A stretch of DNA of 38,938 bases from NCBI GenBank assembly GCA_015064745.1, contig SVRR01000018.1:1-38938 (forward strand), written 5' to 3'. Source of the DNA: Oscillospiraceae bacterium (GTDB lineage Bacteria > Bacillota > Clostridia > Oscillospirales > CAG-272). Shown piece after piece: positions 31,820 through 38,938 of the stretch (within the stretch, counting starts at the first letter, position 1; the number at the start of each line of letters is the position of its first letter). A model generated the notes under the pieces. The model saw only the letters and a list, made by a program, of their open reading frames with translations, had not been told where the DNA came from and did not search any database. Position numbers and translations under genes: made by a program.

Positions 31820-32674
31820 TTATCCTTTCCAAAGCTCTGCTATTACCGAAGCGCACTCTTCTATCCCGATACAGCCGTCGGGCATAGAAAGCCCTGCCTG
31901 CTTCAATTCGTAAAGAAGGCGCGTCGGTTGGGGTGTTTCCAGTCCCACACTTGTGAGAAGCTCTACCTGTGAGAAGACCTCACGCGGTGTGCCGTCTAAC
32001 AAAAGCTTGCCGCCATCAATGACCAAAACGCGGTCAGCTCTCGCTGCCTCGTCCATATAATGCGTGATATGCAAAAGGGTCATACCGCGCTCACGGTTCA
32101 GCTTCTCCACCACGTCAAGCACCTCACGCCTGCCTTTTGGGTCAAGCATGGCGGTGGATTCGTCAAGAATAATACATTCGGGAAGCATAGCGATCACGCC
32201 CGCGATGGCAACGCGTTGCTTCTGACCGCCCGAAAGACGCGCAGGGGAATGCTTGGCATATGCCGTCATATCGACGGCACGGAGCGCTTGTGCCACTCGC
32301 TCGTGTATTTCTTCATATGGCACGCCGAGATTTTCGGGGCCAAATGCCACGTCCTCCTCAACGACGCTTGCAACAATCTGGTTGTCGGGGTTTTGAAAGA
32401 CCATACCGACCTTTCCGCGCAGACGGAAAAGCGCTTCCTCATCAAAATCTTCTCCCGTCAATTCCTCGCCTGCCACAAAAAGGCGTCCCGCGCTTGGCGT
32501 GAGGATCATATTGAGAAGCTTGGCAAAGGTGCTTTTACCGGAGCCGTTGTGCCCAAGCACAGCCACGTATTCGCCACTATGAATTGTGACCGAGAAGTCA
32601 CTGATCGCGGGATGCACGCCCGCCCCCTCCTCGTAGGAGAAGGAGAGATTCTCGGCACGGATAAATTCACTCAT
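31820..32674 (-). CDS. ecfA1: Energy-coupling factor ATP-binding protein EcfA1
   Basis: This 284-residue ATPase pairs with EcfA2. It has Walker A GHNGSGKST (about 43-51), Q-loop GMVFQNPDNQIVASVVEEDV (diagnostic of EcfA1), signature LSGGQKQRVAIAG, Walker B CIILDESTAMLDPKG with Ser in place of the usual Pro after the catalytic Glu, and the switch His in LLHITHYM. AAAGGAA lies upstream of the ATG. It is the first gene of the ECF block and follows the methyltransferase gene by 12 bases. Confidence 0.94.
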   Translation of the reverse strand: MSEFIRAENLSFSYEEGAGVHPAISDFSVTIHSGEYVAVLGHNGSGKSTFAKLLNMILTPSAGRLFVAGEELTGEDFDEEALFRLRGKVGMVFQNPDNQIVASVVEEDVAFGPENLGVPYEEIHERVAQALRAVDMTAYAKHSPARLSGGQKQRVAIAGVIAMLPECIILDESTAMLDPKGRREVLDVVEKLNRERGMTLLHITHYMDEAARADRVLVIDGGKLLLDGTPREVFSQVELLTSVGLETPQPTRLLYELKQAGLSMPDGCIGIEECASVIAELWKG

Positions 32675-32686
32675 GTTCGTTTCCTT

Positions 32687-33547
32687 TCAAAACGTGCAAC
32701 GCACGCTACTGCCGGCGGGAAGCGTAAGCCCGCTTTTCTCCACGTAAAGACCGATCTCGTCCGCCTCGCATTTGCCGCCGCGCGAGCGGGCAACACGCAG
32801 ATCCACGATGTAGCGCATCGCGGAAGCTGACAGCCCCGTGGTATAGGAATTCAAAAGAAAGAAGAGGGGGTTGTCCGAAAGAAGCTGTGCCGAAAGCGCT
32901 ACGAAGGGGTCAATGCTTTCCTCGATCTTCCAAACCTCACCCGTAGGTCCTCTTCCGTAGGAGGGCGGATCCATAATGATGGCATCATATCGGTTACCGC
33001 GGCGCAATTCTCTTTCCATAAATTTACGGCAATCATCCACGATATAGCGAATGGGAGCGTCGCGAAGTCCCGAAAGGGCGGCATTTTCCTTTGCCGCCGC
33101 GACCATTCCCTTTGCCGCGTCCACATGAACGACCGAAGCGCCTGCCGCTGCCGCCGCGACGGTTGCACCGCCCGTATAGGCAAAAAGGTTAAGCACCTTT
33201 ACGGGGCGCTTCGCGTTTCGAATAAGCGCGGAAAACCAGTCCCAATTGGTTGCCTGCTCAGGGAAAAGCCCCGTATGCTTAAAGCCCATCGGCTTAATAA
33301 CAAAGCGAAGAGAGCCGTAACCGATCGTCCAGCTTTCGGGCAGACGGTTTTCGCTCCAAGCGCCGCCTCCCGATCGTGAGCGACGATAACCTGCATCCGC
33401 TTTGTCCCAAAGCGGATGCTGCTTCGCGTTTTTCCAAATCACCTGGGGGTCGGGGCGCACGAGGGAATATTTTCCCCAAAGCTCAAGACGTTCACCGTCC
33501 GATGCGTCAAGCAAACGGTAATCCTTCCAATTCTTACTTACCCACAC
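32687..33547 (-). CDS. Class I SAM-dependent methyltransferase (RlmI/RlmK-like rRNA methyltransferase family)
   Basis: This 286-residue protein has the SAM-binding motif NLFAYTGGATVAAAAAGASV (about 139-158), the acidic HVDAAKG of motif II, and the catalytic MDPPSYGRG in which DPP-S/Y is typical of nucleic-acid amino or C5 methylation. It likely methylates rRNA or another nucleic acid base. CGGAGG lies 9 bases before a GTG at 33547, so translation should start there, within the last codons of ruvC (14-base overlap). The long basic extension from an ATG at 33637 has no RBS support. Confidence 0.85.
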   Translation of the reverse strand: MWVSKNWKDYRLLDASDGERLELWGKYSLVRPDPQVIWKNAKQHPLWDKADAGYRRSRSGGGAWSENRLPESWTIGYGSLRFVIKPMGFKHTGLFPEQATNWDWFSALIRNAKRPVKVLNLFAYTGGATVAAAAAGASVVHVDAAKGMVAAAKENAALSGLRDAPIRYIVDDCRKFMERELRRGNRYDAIIMDPPSYGRGPTGEVWKIEESIDPFVALSAQLLSDNPLFFLLNSYTTGLSASAMRYIVDLRVARSRGGKCEADEIGLYVEKSGLTLPAGSSVRCTF

Positions 33548-34070
33548 GGTCCGTGTCCTCCGTTTTGTTTTGGTTTTTCTTTTCATAGCGATAGCGCGCC
33601 GAGCCAACGTTTTGTCCGTGGCAAAGCGCGATCGCAAGTGCGTCCGCCGTATCGTCGGGCTTCGGAGGCGCGGGAAGCTTCAAAAGAGAAGTCACCATGG
33701 CGATGACCTGCTTTTTTTCGGCAAGTCCGTAGCCGACAACCGCCTGCTTGACCTGCATCGGGGTATATTCCTCCACCGCAATACCGTGCTGTCTTGCGCA
33801 TAAAAGCGCCACCCCACGCGCCTCGGCAACGGGAATCGCGGTCGTTTGGTTGTGATTGAAGAAAAGCTCCTCGATCGCCATCTCTTCGGGCGCATACTTG
33901 TCCATGAGACGAGAAAGGTCATCGTAGATCATCGAAAGGCGCAAATCTACGGGCGTGTGCGACGGCGTGGTTACCGCACCGCAGGCAACGGGATAAAAGC
34001 GCCCACCCACAGTCTCTATGACGCCCCAACCGAGCGTCGCAAGTCCCGGGTCAATACCGAGTATTCGCAT
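33534..34070 (-). CDS. ruvC: Crossover junction endodeoxyribonuclease RuvC
   Basis: RuvC resolves Holliday junctions by paired nicking. The 178-residue protein starts with MRILGIDPGLATLGWG, including the first catalytic Asp (residue 6 in GIDPG). MAIEELFFNHNQTTA carries the catalytic Glu and the nearby HNQTT loop. The C-terminal DDTADALAIALCH supplies the last acidic pair. AAGGAGA precedes the ATG at 34070. It overlaps the methyltransferase gene; ruvA and ruvB are not in the window. Confidence 0.96.
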   Translation of the reverse strand: MRILGIDPGLATLGWGVIETVGGRFYPVACGAVTTPSHTPVDLRLSMIYDDLSRLMDKYAPEEMAIEELFFNHNQTTAIPVAEARGVALLCARQHGIAVEEYTPMQVKQAVVGYGLAEKKQVIAMVTSLLKLPAPPKPDDTADALAIALCHGQNVGSARYRYEKKNQNKTEDTDRVGK

Positions 34071-34151
34071 ACCCCCTTCTCCTTTCTCACCCATATCTTT
34101 CTTTTAATAATATATTTTACCATAGATGAAGGCAAAAATCAAGACTTTGAC

Positions 34152-34182
34152 GGCAAAAGGGGAAAAGATTTCCCCTTTTGCC
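34152..34182 (-). terminator. Long perfect hairpin after the flippase gene
   Basis: A 14-bp perfect stem, GGCAAAAGGGGAAA (34152-34165) with its complement (34169-34182), has a 3-base loop and starts 3 bases after the flippase stop codon. The T run after it is poor, so it may act as a terminator or RNA stabiliser. Confidence 0.65.
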
Positions 34183-34185
34183 TGC

Positions 34186-35685
34186 TTAAAGTGTTCTTTT
34201 TTCACCCCTTCTCTCCTCAAAAAGAAAAAGCAAAGCAAGAAAGAAGATTCCGCCCCCGACAGCAAAGCGACAAGCAAGCGTAAAAACATCTCCATGCGAC
34301 GGAAGAAGAAAAACGCATATAGAAACGGAAAGAAGAGCGGCAAGTACAGGGGAGACAAAGGCACGCGGCGCAAGTGAAAACCGCAAAGCCCGTTTGAGCT
34401 TTGCCAAGCTCAGCACAAAGTTCATAAGCTCGGTGATGTAAATGACGGCGACGTAACCGTCCGCGCCGAATAGGGGAAGGAGGATCAGCACCGCGAAAAC
34501 AGAAAGGGCGGCATCCGCAATGTTTACGCCCATGGAATACACCTGATATCCAAGCCCCTTCAAGTGAGCGTCCACCACGCTGTCAAGATACATCACGGGA
34601 ACGAGCGGTGCGAGGGCACGGACGTACCGCCCGACACTCTTGTTTTTGTACAGCAAAACACCGAGCGAGTCCGCGCCGAGAAACAAAAAGAGTGCCGCCC
34701 CAACGGCAAAAAGAAAGGTCATTCCTATGGCGCGCGATGCTATTCCGCCAAGGCGTCCGCGTTCTCCTCTGCCGTCAAGCTCGGCGCATTCGGGAACGAG
34801 CAATCCCGAAAAGGAGGAAAGCACCGCAGTGGGAAACAAAAGGATCGGAAGCGCCATGCTATGAAGCGCGGCGTAAGAGGCAAGCGCGTCGGCACGGGCA
34901 ACTCCCCCCCAAGAAAGGCAAATAGGGATCAGAAGATGCTCTAACGTCACAAGTCCCGAGCGCGCATAAGCGGACGCCGCACAAGGGAGCGCAAATCCGA
35001 CAACGGCGCGTCCTTCCCTGCCCGTACCGCCCCCCTTTAAAACGTGACGGCGGCGATCAAGCCACGCTTGGGCATACAGAAGAAAAAACGAAAAAAACTC
35101 GGCGATCGACGACCCTCCCACAAGCGCGAGGCACGCCGCCTCCACCTCACCCTCCTTGCAGAGCGATAATCCAAAAAGAGTGAGAAAAATACGTACCGCT
35201 TGCTCAAAGACCTGTGTTACGGCGTTATGACCGACCCGTCTTACCGCTACGAAATACCCACTGTATACCGCGGAAAGCGCAATCGGTACGAGGCTGAGAG
35301 AAAGAAGGCGCAGAGAAGAACGGGTACGGACGTCGCCAAGCACCCGAATTGCCAAGACATCCGAACCGAAATAAAGGACGAGTGAGCCGACACCACCAAA
35401 GAACAAGGCATAAAGGGCCGCTGCGCGCAAGATCCGCTTCGCTCGCTCCCCCTCTCCTCTGCCCAGTGCCGCGGCAACGAGTCGCGTTACGGCAAGCGAA
35501 ACGCCGGAGGTGGCAAAGGTGACGGCGAAGGCGTAGACACTCATGGTCAAGCCGAGAAGTCCCATTCCTTCTGCCCCAACCTTACCCGTAATGTAGCTGT
35601 TGAAAAGCAGCGAAACGCCTCGCATGGCAAGTGCCACGGTGGCAAGCATCGCACCGCTTTTGAAAAACTGTTTTTTATCCGTCAT
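34186..35685 (-). CDS. MATE/MVF-type oligosaccharide flippase (SpoVB/MurJ-like)
   Basis: This 499-residue protein has about 14 membrane segments. The opening SGAMLATVALAMRGVSLLFN and YITGKVGAEGMGLLGL are typical of the SpoVB/MurJ polysaccharide-biosynthesis flippases, which move lipid-linked sugars or lipid II across the membrane. SpoVB is used for spore cortex synthesis; whether this copy is the sporulation member or a vegetative one cannot be told from sequence. The C-terminus is hydrophobic followed by a basic tail. CGGAGGA precedes the ATG. A terminator separates it from the acyltransferase gene upstream. Confidence 0.85.
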   Translation of the reverse strand: MTDKKQFFKSGAMLATVALAMRGVSLLFNSYITGKVGAEGMGLLGLTMSVYAFAVTFATSGVSLAVTRLVAAALGRGEGERAKRILRAAALYALFFGGVGSLVLYFGSDVLAIRVLGDVRTRSSLRLLSLSLVPIALSAVYSGYFVAVRRVGHNAVTQVFEQAVRIFLTLFGLSLCKEGEVEAACLALVGGSSIAEFFSFFLLYAQAWLDRRRHVLKGGGTGREGRAVVGFALPCAASAYARSGLVTLEHLLIPICLSWGGVARADALASYAALHSMALPILLFPTAVLSSFSGLLVPECAELDGRGERGRLGGIASRAIGMTFLFAVGAALFLFLGADSLGVLLYKNKSVGRYVRALAPLVPVMYLDSVVDAHLKGLGYQVYSMGVNIADAALSVFAVLILLPLFGADGYVAVIYITELMNFVLSLAKLKRALRFSLAPRAFVSPVLAALLSVSICVFLLPSHGDVFTLACRFAVGGGIFFLALLFLFEERRGEKRTL

Positions 35686-35723
35686 CGCTTTTTCCTCCGT
35701 TTCTTATCCATACTATGAGAGGA

Positions 35724-35757
35724 AAAATAAAAATAGAAGCCCGCAAGCGCGGGCTTC
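35724..35757 (-). terminator. Terminator of the GT8/PlsC operon
   Basis: A 9-bp stem, GAAGCCCGC with GCGGGCTTC and a 4-base loop, is followed on the minus strand by TATTTTTATTTTT, 7 bases after the stop codon. Confidence 0.93.
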
Positions 35758-35764
35758 TTAAAGC

Positions 35765-36622
35765 TTAAGCTTCTTTTTGGGTGGTGTACACAAGAGGACA
35801 GCCGTAAACGCGTTCGTACACTTCACGGCAAAATCTTTCATTTTCCACACGCATCTTTTCAGCGGCTTCCCTTCTGTTCAGTGTCGCATCGGGATAGATC
35901 GGAGCGCCGACGTGGGGAGTATAGGCGAGAACGGGAAAGCCGTCGTCGCCCATGGTGTCGGTATCAAGAAAGGTGATAAAGCAGGGCACGACGGGAACGC
36001 CGCGGCGTACCGCAATTTCAAAGGCACTCGATTTTAAGGGCTTCGGCTTGCGGTAATTCCACCAAAGACTTTGCTCGGCGTATATGAGTACGCAATTTTT
36101 TTCTTCAAGCGACTTGTGTACCGCCTTTAAAAAAAGCTTCATCGTAGCGGGATCGGAGCTGAGAGGCAGGGTGTCACAGTTGCGCATCAGCATGCCGTAA
36201 AAGCCGGGAAAGGAGGTGTAATTCCCTTCGCGAATGACACGGTACATCTTCCCACGACGGCACGATTGGTCAAACACCTTTTGCATGATAAAGCTGTCAA
36301 AGGGGTGAAAATGGTTACAGGTGATCACGGCGCCGCCGTCAAGCTCTGCCAAGTGTTCTACCCCCACCGCGGGGTTTAAATACAGTTTTTTTTGTCGCAA
36401 AAGGCGATAAAAGAACAACCGTGCCACACCAAAGGAAAATCCACGCTTTAAGCGAGAAACAAAACGCGCATCCAGGTACTTCACATCTTCGGGGCGAAGC
36501 ATGCGCCCCGGCGGATCGTCCTCGACGTCTTTGTCAAAGAGCCCGAGTCTTTCGTACTCTTCTATTTTCTCTAGCACGGCGAGGCGGTCGGGCGACGGTT
36601 TAATTTTCTTCTTCACAGTCAA
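35765..36622 (-). CDS. PlsC-type 1-acyl-glycerol-3-phosphate acyltransferase
   Basis: This 285-residue protein transfers acyl chains to glycerol phosphate or a similar hydroxyl at the membrane. The catalytic HX4D is at His104-Asp109 (NHFHPFDS), and the YAEQSLWWNYR element near residue 180 stands where the substrate motif lies; FEIAVRRGVPVVPCF matches motif IV. A hydrophilic N-terminal region of about 60 residues precedes it. The start is TTG at 36622, 5 bases after GGAGG, overlapping the upstream TGA. Its coupling to a glycosyltransferase suggests glycolipid or capsule-lipid modification, but that is inferred. Confidence 0.87.
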   Translation of the reverse strand: MTVKKKIKPSPDRLAVLEKIEEYERLGLFDKDVEDDPPGRMLRPEDVKYLDARFVSRLKRGFSFGVARLFFYRLLRQKKLYLNPAVGVEHLAELDGGAVITCNHFHPFDSFIMQKVFDQSCRRGKMYRVIREGNYTSFPGFYGMLMRNCDTLPLSSDPATMKLFLKAVHKSLEEKNCVLIYAEQSLWWNYRKPKPLKSSAFEIAVRRGVPVVPCFITFLDTDTMGDDGFPVLAYTPHVGAPIYPDATLNRREAAEKMRVENERFCREVYERVYGCPLVYTTQKEA

Positions 36623-37650
36623 AGAGCCCTCCCGACGAGTATTTTTCCTTGCCTGGGTATGGGCGCGCGAGCGCAGCTCGGTTTCGCAATACCCATTTCC
36701 TTTACGGAAGACATCACGCGCGAAACGCGCAAGGCGATACGACGGTTTTCCGCCGTTTCCTCGCTCTCGCGAACGGCAGTGGCAATCAGGTTTTCGGTCT
36801 GCTCCGCGGCGCGGCGCACGTCCTCCTCGCTGTAAGCGCGCTTGCGCTCACGCAGCACACCCCCCTCGGGAAGCGCGTCGGCGCATGCCCAAAACTCTTC
36901 CTCATACAAAATGCCGTCCTTTTGCCAAGGCTTGCTGTCAAGGTTAAAGTGCACCAGCATAGGCTCATTTTTCTCAGGTCGGAAGGGCATAAAATTCCAG
37001 CACTCGGGAAGGAATTTCACTCTCCCGCGGCAAATGACGTTCAAATAATCCTGGTCCTGCGCCACACGGAAGGTGACGGCGGAAAGAAGCTTGATAAACA
37101 GGTCGCCGAACGAAATCTTCCGCATTTCGACCAAATTCATCAAAAGAACGCCTGCGTTAAAGTAGGGCACACCCTTCTCGACGCCCACGCGGTTTTCAAC
37201 GTAACGGCGCAAAACGGGAACGTGATTGACAAAGCCGTCGGGGATCGCGCCCGCAAGATCGTTACCAAGACGAGTATCAAAAAGACGTCCCACGTCACCG
37301 CGCAGTAAAATATCACTGTCAAGGTACAGCGCTTTTTTCATTTTTGGATAGAGCTCGGGAATCAGCAAACGATAATAAGTAGCATGGGAATAGTAATCTC
37401 TTGTGTGGAGACGGTGCACAAAATGCTCGATCTCGCGCGATACGTTACGGAAGGTCAGCGAAAAGCCCTCCTCTTCAAACCGCGCGCGCATTTCGCCCGC
37501 CGTCCTTTCGGACACGTCGGTATGCAAAACGTACGCCGCATACGCACGATTCTTATCTCTATGCGCCTTCAAGGACGCAAGCGCCACGCCAAAGAGGGGC
37601 AGATAACGCTCGTCGCAAGCAAAAAACAAATTTACAGTCTCTTTCTTCAT
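36619..37650 (-). CDS. Glycosyltransferase family 8
   Basis: The 343-residue enzyme belongs to GT8, which transfers glucose or galactose from UDP-sugars with retention. The nucleotide-sugar pocket starts with VNLFFACDERYLPLFGVALA; the metal-binding DxD is Asp111-Ser-Asp113 in LYLDSDILLRGD; YFNAGVLLMNLVEMRK and LVHFNLDSKPW are the usual later motifs. The C-terminal 90 residues are charged and helical, unlike the core. AAGGAG lies 7 bases before the ATG at 37650. It is translationally coupled to the PlsC-type gene, so the pair may act on one lipid-linked product. Confidence 0.92.
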   Translation of the reverse strand: MKKETVNLFFACDERYLPLFGVALASLKAHRDKNRAYAAYVLHTDVSERTAGEMRARFEEEGFSLTFRNVSREIEHFVHRLHTRDYYSHATYYRLLIPELYPKMKKALYLDSDILLRGDVGRLFDTRLGNDLAGAIPDGFVNHVPVLRRYVENRVGVEKGVPYFNAGVLLMNLVEMRKISFGDLFIKLLSAVTFRVAQDQDYLNVICRGRVKFLPECWNFMPFRPEKNEPMLVHFNLDSKPWQKDGILYEEEFWACADALPEGGVLRERKRAYSEEDVRRAAEQTENLIATAVRESEETAENRRIALRVSRVMSSVKEMGIAKPSCARAPIPRQGKILVGRAL

Positions 37651-37716
37651 AAATCTTCTCCTTATTTTCAAAAATCCGTGTCGCAAGCCAATGCTTGGCG
37701 GCAGCCAACCAAGATC

Positions 37717-37745
37717 ATTATAGTTATCTGTGCGCCCTTTTACAA
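37717..37745 (-). promoter_or_regulatory. Promoter of the GT8/PlsC operon
   Basis: On the minus strand TTGTAA (37745-37740) and TATAAT (37722-37717) are 17 bases apart. Confidence 0.65.
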
Positions 37746-37754
37746 GGCTTTTCC

Positions 37755-37866
37755 CTCTCGACCTTTCGCCCTTCTTTCGAGAGCCTCTCTCGCGCAGCGA
37801 GAACGACCGTTTTTGCTTTTCTCGGAAAACGAGAGTTGTTTTGCAAACCAACGGTTGTCTTTTTGC
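37755..37866. other. Structured, gene-free segment between divergent promoters
   Basis: No coding frame is supported here. Three hairpins carry TCTCG/CGAGA stems: 37755-37783, 37788-37802 and 37820-37834. The last is enclosed by a longer imperfect stem, 37803-37816 with 37843-37858, that ends in CTTTTT on the plus strand. A small RNA or regulatory structure is possible. Confidence 0.4.
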
Positions 37867-37895
37867 CTGTTTTTGTTTTTTTGCACCTGCAACTA

Positions 37896-37924
37896 TTGAC
37901 ATTTCTTTCTGTTTGTGTTATACT
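37896..37924 (+). promoter_or_regulatory. Promoter of the XRE regulator gene
   Basis: TTGACA (37896-37901) and TATACT (37919-37924) are 17 bases apart; AAAGGAG follows before the ATG at 37956. Confidence 0.85.
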
Positions 37925-37955
37925 ATGACATAAGCAAAAGAAAGGAGAAAGCGGC

Positions 37956-38630
37956 ATGGAGATCAAAGAAACCGTCAAAGCAAACCTCATTCGTCTGCGC
38001 CGTGAGCACAAGCTGACACAGCTTGAGCTATCGGAAAAGATCAACTATTCCGACAAAGCCGTCTCCCGTTGGGAAACGGGCGAGGTGACACCCGACGTGG
38101 AAACGCTCGCACACCTTGCAACGCTATACGGCATTCCCATCACCGCCTTTTTCCTCGCCCCCGAAGAACAGCTTTCAAAGAAAGAAAAAAAGGCACAAAA
38201 GCGTGCCGAAAAGAATTACAAAAGAACACAAAAAAGGCAAGCGAAAAAGAGCGCGTCCGTCGCCACTGCCCCTTCGCGCAAGCCGAAGGACCCCGCCCGT
38301 GCACGTCGCGCGGCACTCCTTGTGTTCTCGCTCTGCTTTCTGTGGACGCTGGCACTCTCGCTCTTCTTTATCTTGCACACATCAGGGCTTAAAGGCGCTT
38401 GGTACACCTTTATTTGGGCTGTCCCCGCTACCTTTGTTTGCCTGCTTTTCTACTTCAACGCCCGCCACGCCGTCACCCGCCGCGTGTTTTCCTCCCTCTT
38501 TGTTTGGACGGCGCTGGTCGCAACCTATTTGCAAACGGCAAATTGGGCGCTCTTTCCCCTTCTCTTCCTCGGTATTCCTTTGCAAGCAATCATTTTGCTG
38601 TTTCCTTTTCTTAAAAAGAAAAACTCATAA
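37956..38630 (+). CDS. Membrane-anchored XRE family transcriptional regulator
   Basis: This 224-residue protein has an HTH_3 DNA-binding domain at about residues 6-64 (LRREHKLTQLELSEKI and SDKAVSRWETGEVTPDVETL). A strongly basic lysine/arginine-rich linker (about 73-118) follows, and then four membrane segments at roughly 119-141, 148-168, 178-194 and 196-219. It would bind DNA from the membrane and may sense envelope state or a small molecule. Target genes are not evident; the divergent GT8/PlsC operon is a candidate. It has its own promoter and terminator. Confidence 0.88.
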   Translation: MEIKETVKANLIRLRREHKLTQLELSEKINYSDKAVSRWETGEVTPDVETLAHLATLYGIPITAFFLAPEEQLSKKEKKAQKRAEKNYKRTQKRQAKKSASVATAPSRKPKDPARARRAALLVFSLCFLWTLALSLFFILHTSGLKGAWYTFIWAVPATFVCLLFYFNARHAVTRRVFSSLFVWTALVATYLQTANWALFPLLFLGIPLQAIILLFPFLKKKNS

Positions 38631-38640
38631 ATATAGCAAA

Positions 38641-38671
38641 ACACCGCTATCTCCGATAGCGGTGTTTTTTT
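38641..38671 (+). terminator. Terminator of the XRE regulator gene
   Basis: An 11-bp stem, ACACCGCTATC with GATAGCGGTGT and a TCC loop, is followed by seven T residues, 10 bases after the stop codon. Confidence 0.95.
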
Positions 38672-38736
38672 AAATTTACGTTTTCGGCAAGAGCACGCCC
38701 CCTTACATAGCGGCAAAGCAAAAAAATCCAAAAATT

Positions 38737-38816
38737 GACCGACAACGATGCCATGTGCGATTTGTGTGGGCGCCGCGCGTTTTATACGAACATCGCGCGA
38801 AGCAAAAATCGTACAG
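38737..38816. repeat. Structured repeat, copy 1 (with 20-bp internal insertion)
   Basis: It begins GACCGACAACGATGCC and ends ATCGTACAG. The outer parts form a stem, TGTGCGATTT (38754-38763) with AAATCGTACA (38806-38815). Relative to copy 2 it holds 20 extra bases ending in a duplicated CGCGCG (38780-38799). Confidence 0.85.
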
Positions 38817-38837
38817 GGCTAGGCGTAAGGGAGCGAG

Positions 38838-38872
38838 GGCGCTGACGGTGTAGTTCCCTACTCCGAAGCGCC
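38838..38872. other. Hairpin between the two repeat copies
   Basis: GGCGCT (38838-38843) pairs with AGCGCC (38867-38872) and inside it CGG-T-GTAG (38846-38853) pairs with CTAC-T-CCG (38858-38865) around a TTCC loop. The fold is regular enough to suggest a structured RNA or DNA element. Confidence 0.6.
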
Positions 38873-38878
38873 TGAATC

Positions 38879-38938
38879 GACCGACAACGACGCCATGTGC
38901 GATTTGTGCGAGCGCCGCGCGAAGCAGAAATCGTACAG
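38879..38938. repeat. Structured repeat, copy 2 (reaches the right edge)
   Basis: Sixty bases match copy 1 apart from a few substitutions and the missing 20-bp insertion, 142 bp downstream of it. The stem TGTGCGATTT (38896-38905) with AAATCGTACA (38928-38937) is kept. The window ends exactly at the unit's last shared base, so more copies may follow. Confidence 0.85.

Noticed and set aside
33548-33637. Basic N-terminal extension of the methyltransferase (from ATG at 33637 or 33586)
   Set aside because: It lies inside ruvC, has no RBS, and the GTG at 33547 has CGGAGG at the correct distance.
37651-37902. 84-residue N-terminal extension of the GT8 protein
   Set aside because: It runs through the operon promoter; AAGGAG precedes the ATG at 37650 and the GT8 fold starts right there.
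38737-38938. CRISPR array at the right edge
   Set aside because: Only two copies, unequal in length, separated by structured rather than spacer-like sequence; no cas genes.

Overview
The window is chromosomal DNA of a spore-forming member of the Clostridia, probably an uncultured gut-type lineage. The evidence is a germination protease gene (gpr), spoIVA and a SpoVB/MurJ-type flippase gene, a SigH-like sigma factor, Clostridia-typical families (DUF4364, DUF421 with DUF4363, the paired radical SAM/DUF2344 genes), strong purine-rich ribosome binding sites, and many TTGACA-17-TATAAT promoters. No phage, transposase, integrase or CRISPR array was seen. Most of the window is ordinary core genome with compact operons.

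Layout from left to right. 1-217: a consensus minus-strand promoter whose leader runs off the left edge, probably towards an rRNA operon. 218-1281: DUF421 membrane protein plus a DUF4363-like partner. 1303-7992 (minus): rlmB, a 1079-residue membrane protein that looks like a catalytically dead P1B-type ATPase behind a long acidic tail, and a radical SAM/DUF2344 pair. 8130-9072 (minus): SigH-like sigma factor, a tRNA-like sequence, and a small zinc-ribbon protein. 9209-11765 (minus): DUF4364 regulator and an oligopeptide-type lipoprotein. 12036-14772 (plus): sporulation block gpr, a 106-residue exported protein, and spoIVA, with sigma-F/G-like and sigma-E-like promoters. 14820-18192: a small P-loop kinase, galactose mutarotase, and an AraC regulator divergent from a PIG-L deacetylase.

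18233-20849 (minus): tRNA-Arg and tRNA-His, then a complete polar amino acid ABC transporter. 21079-22872 (plus): a DUF11-repeat protein without a signal peptide and an AEC transporter. 22910-26586 (minus): AzlCD exporter and two tandem CNNM/CorC-like proteins. 26747-34070 (minus): ruvC, an rRNA-methyltransferase-like gene, ecfA1-ecfA2-ecfT, truA and a class A penicillin-binding protein. 34186-37650 (minus): a GT8 glycosyltransferase coupled to a PlsC-type acyltransferase, then a SpoVB/MurJ-type flippase. 37956-38630 (plus): a membrane-anchored XRE regulator. 38737-38938: two copies of a structured repeat that continues to the right edge.

The points most worth following up are the pseudo-P-type ATPase, the structured repeat at the right edge, the tRNA-like element downstream of the sigma factor, the DUF11 protein with a sigma-K-like promoter, and the 21-bp-spaced direct repeat between the AraC gene and the deacetylase. 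All assignments come from reading sequence and recalling families; no database search was run.
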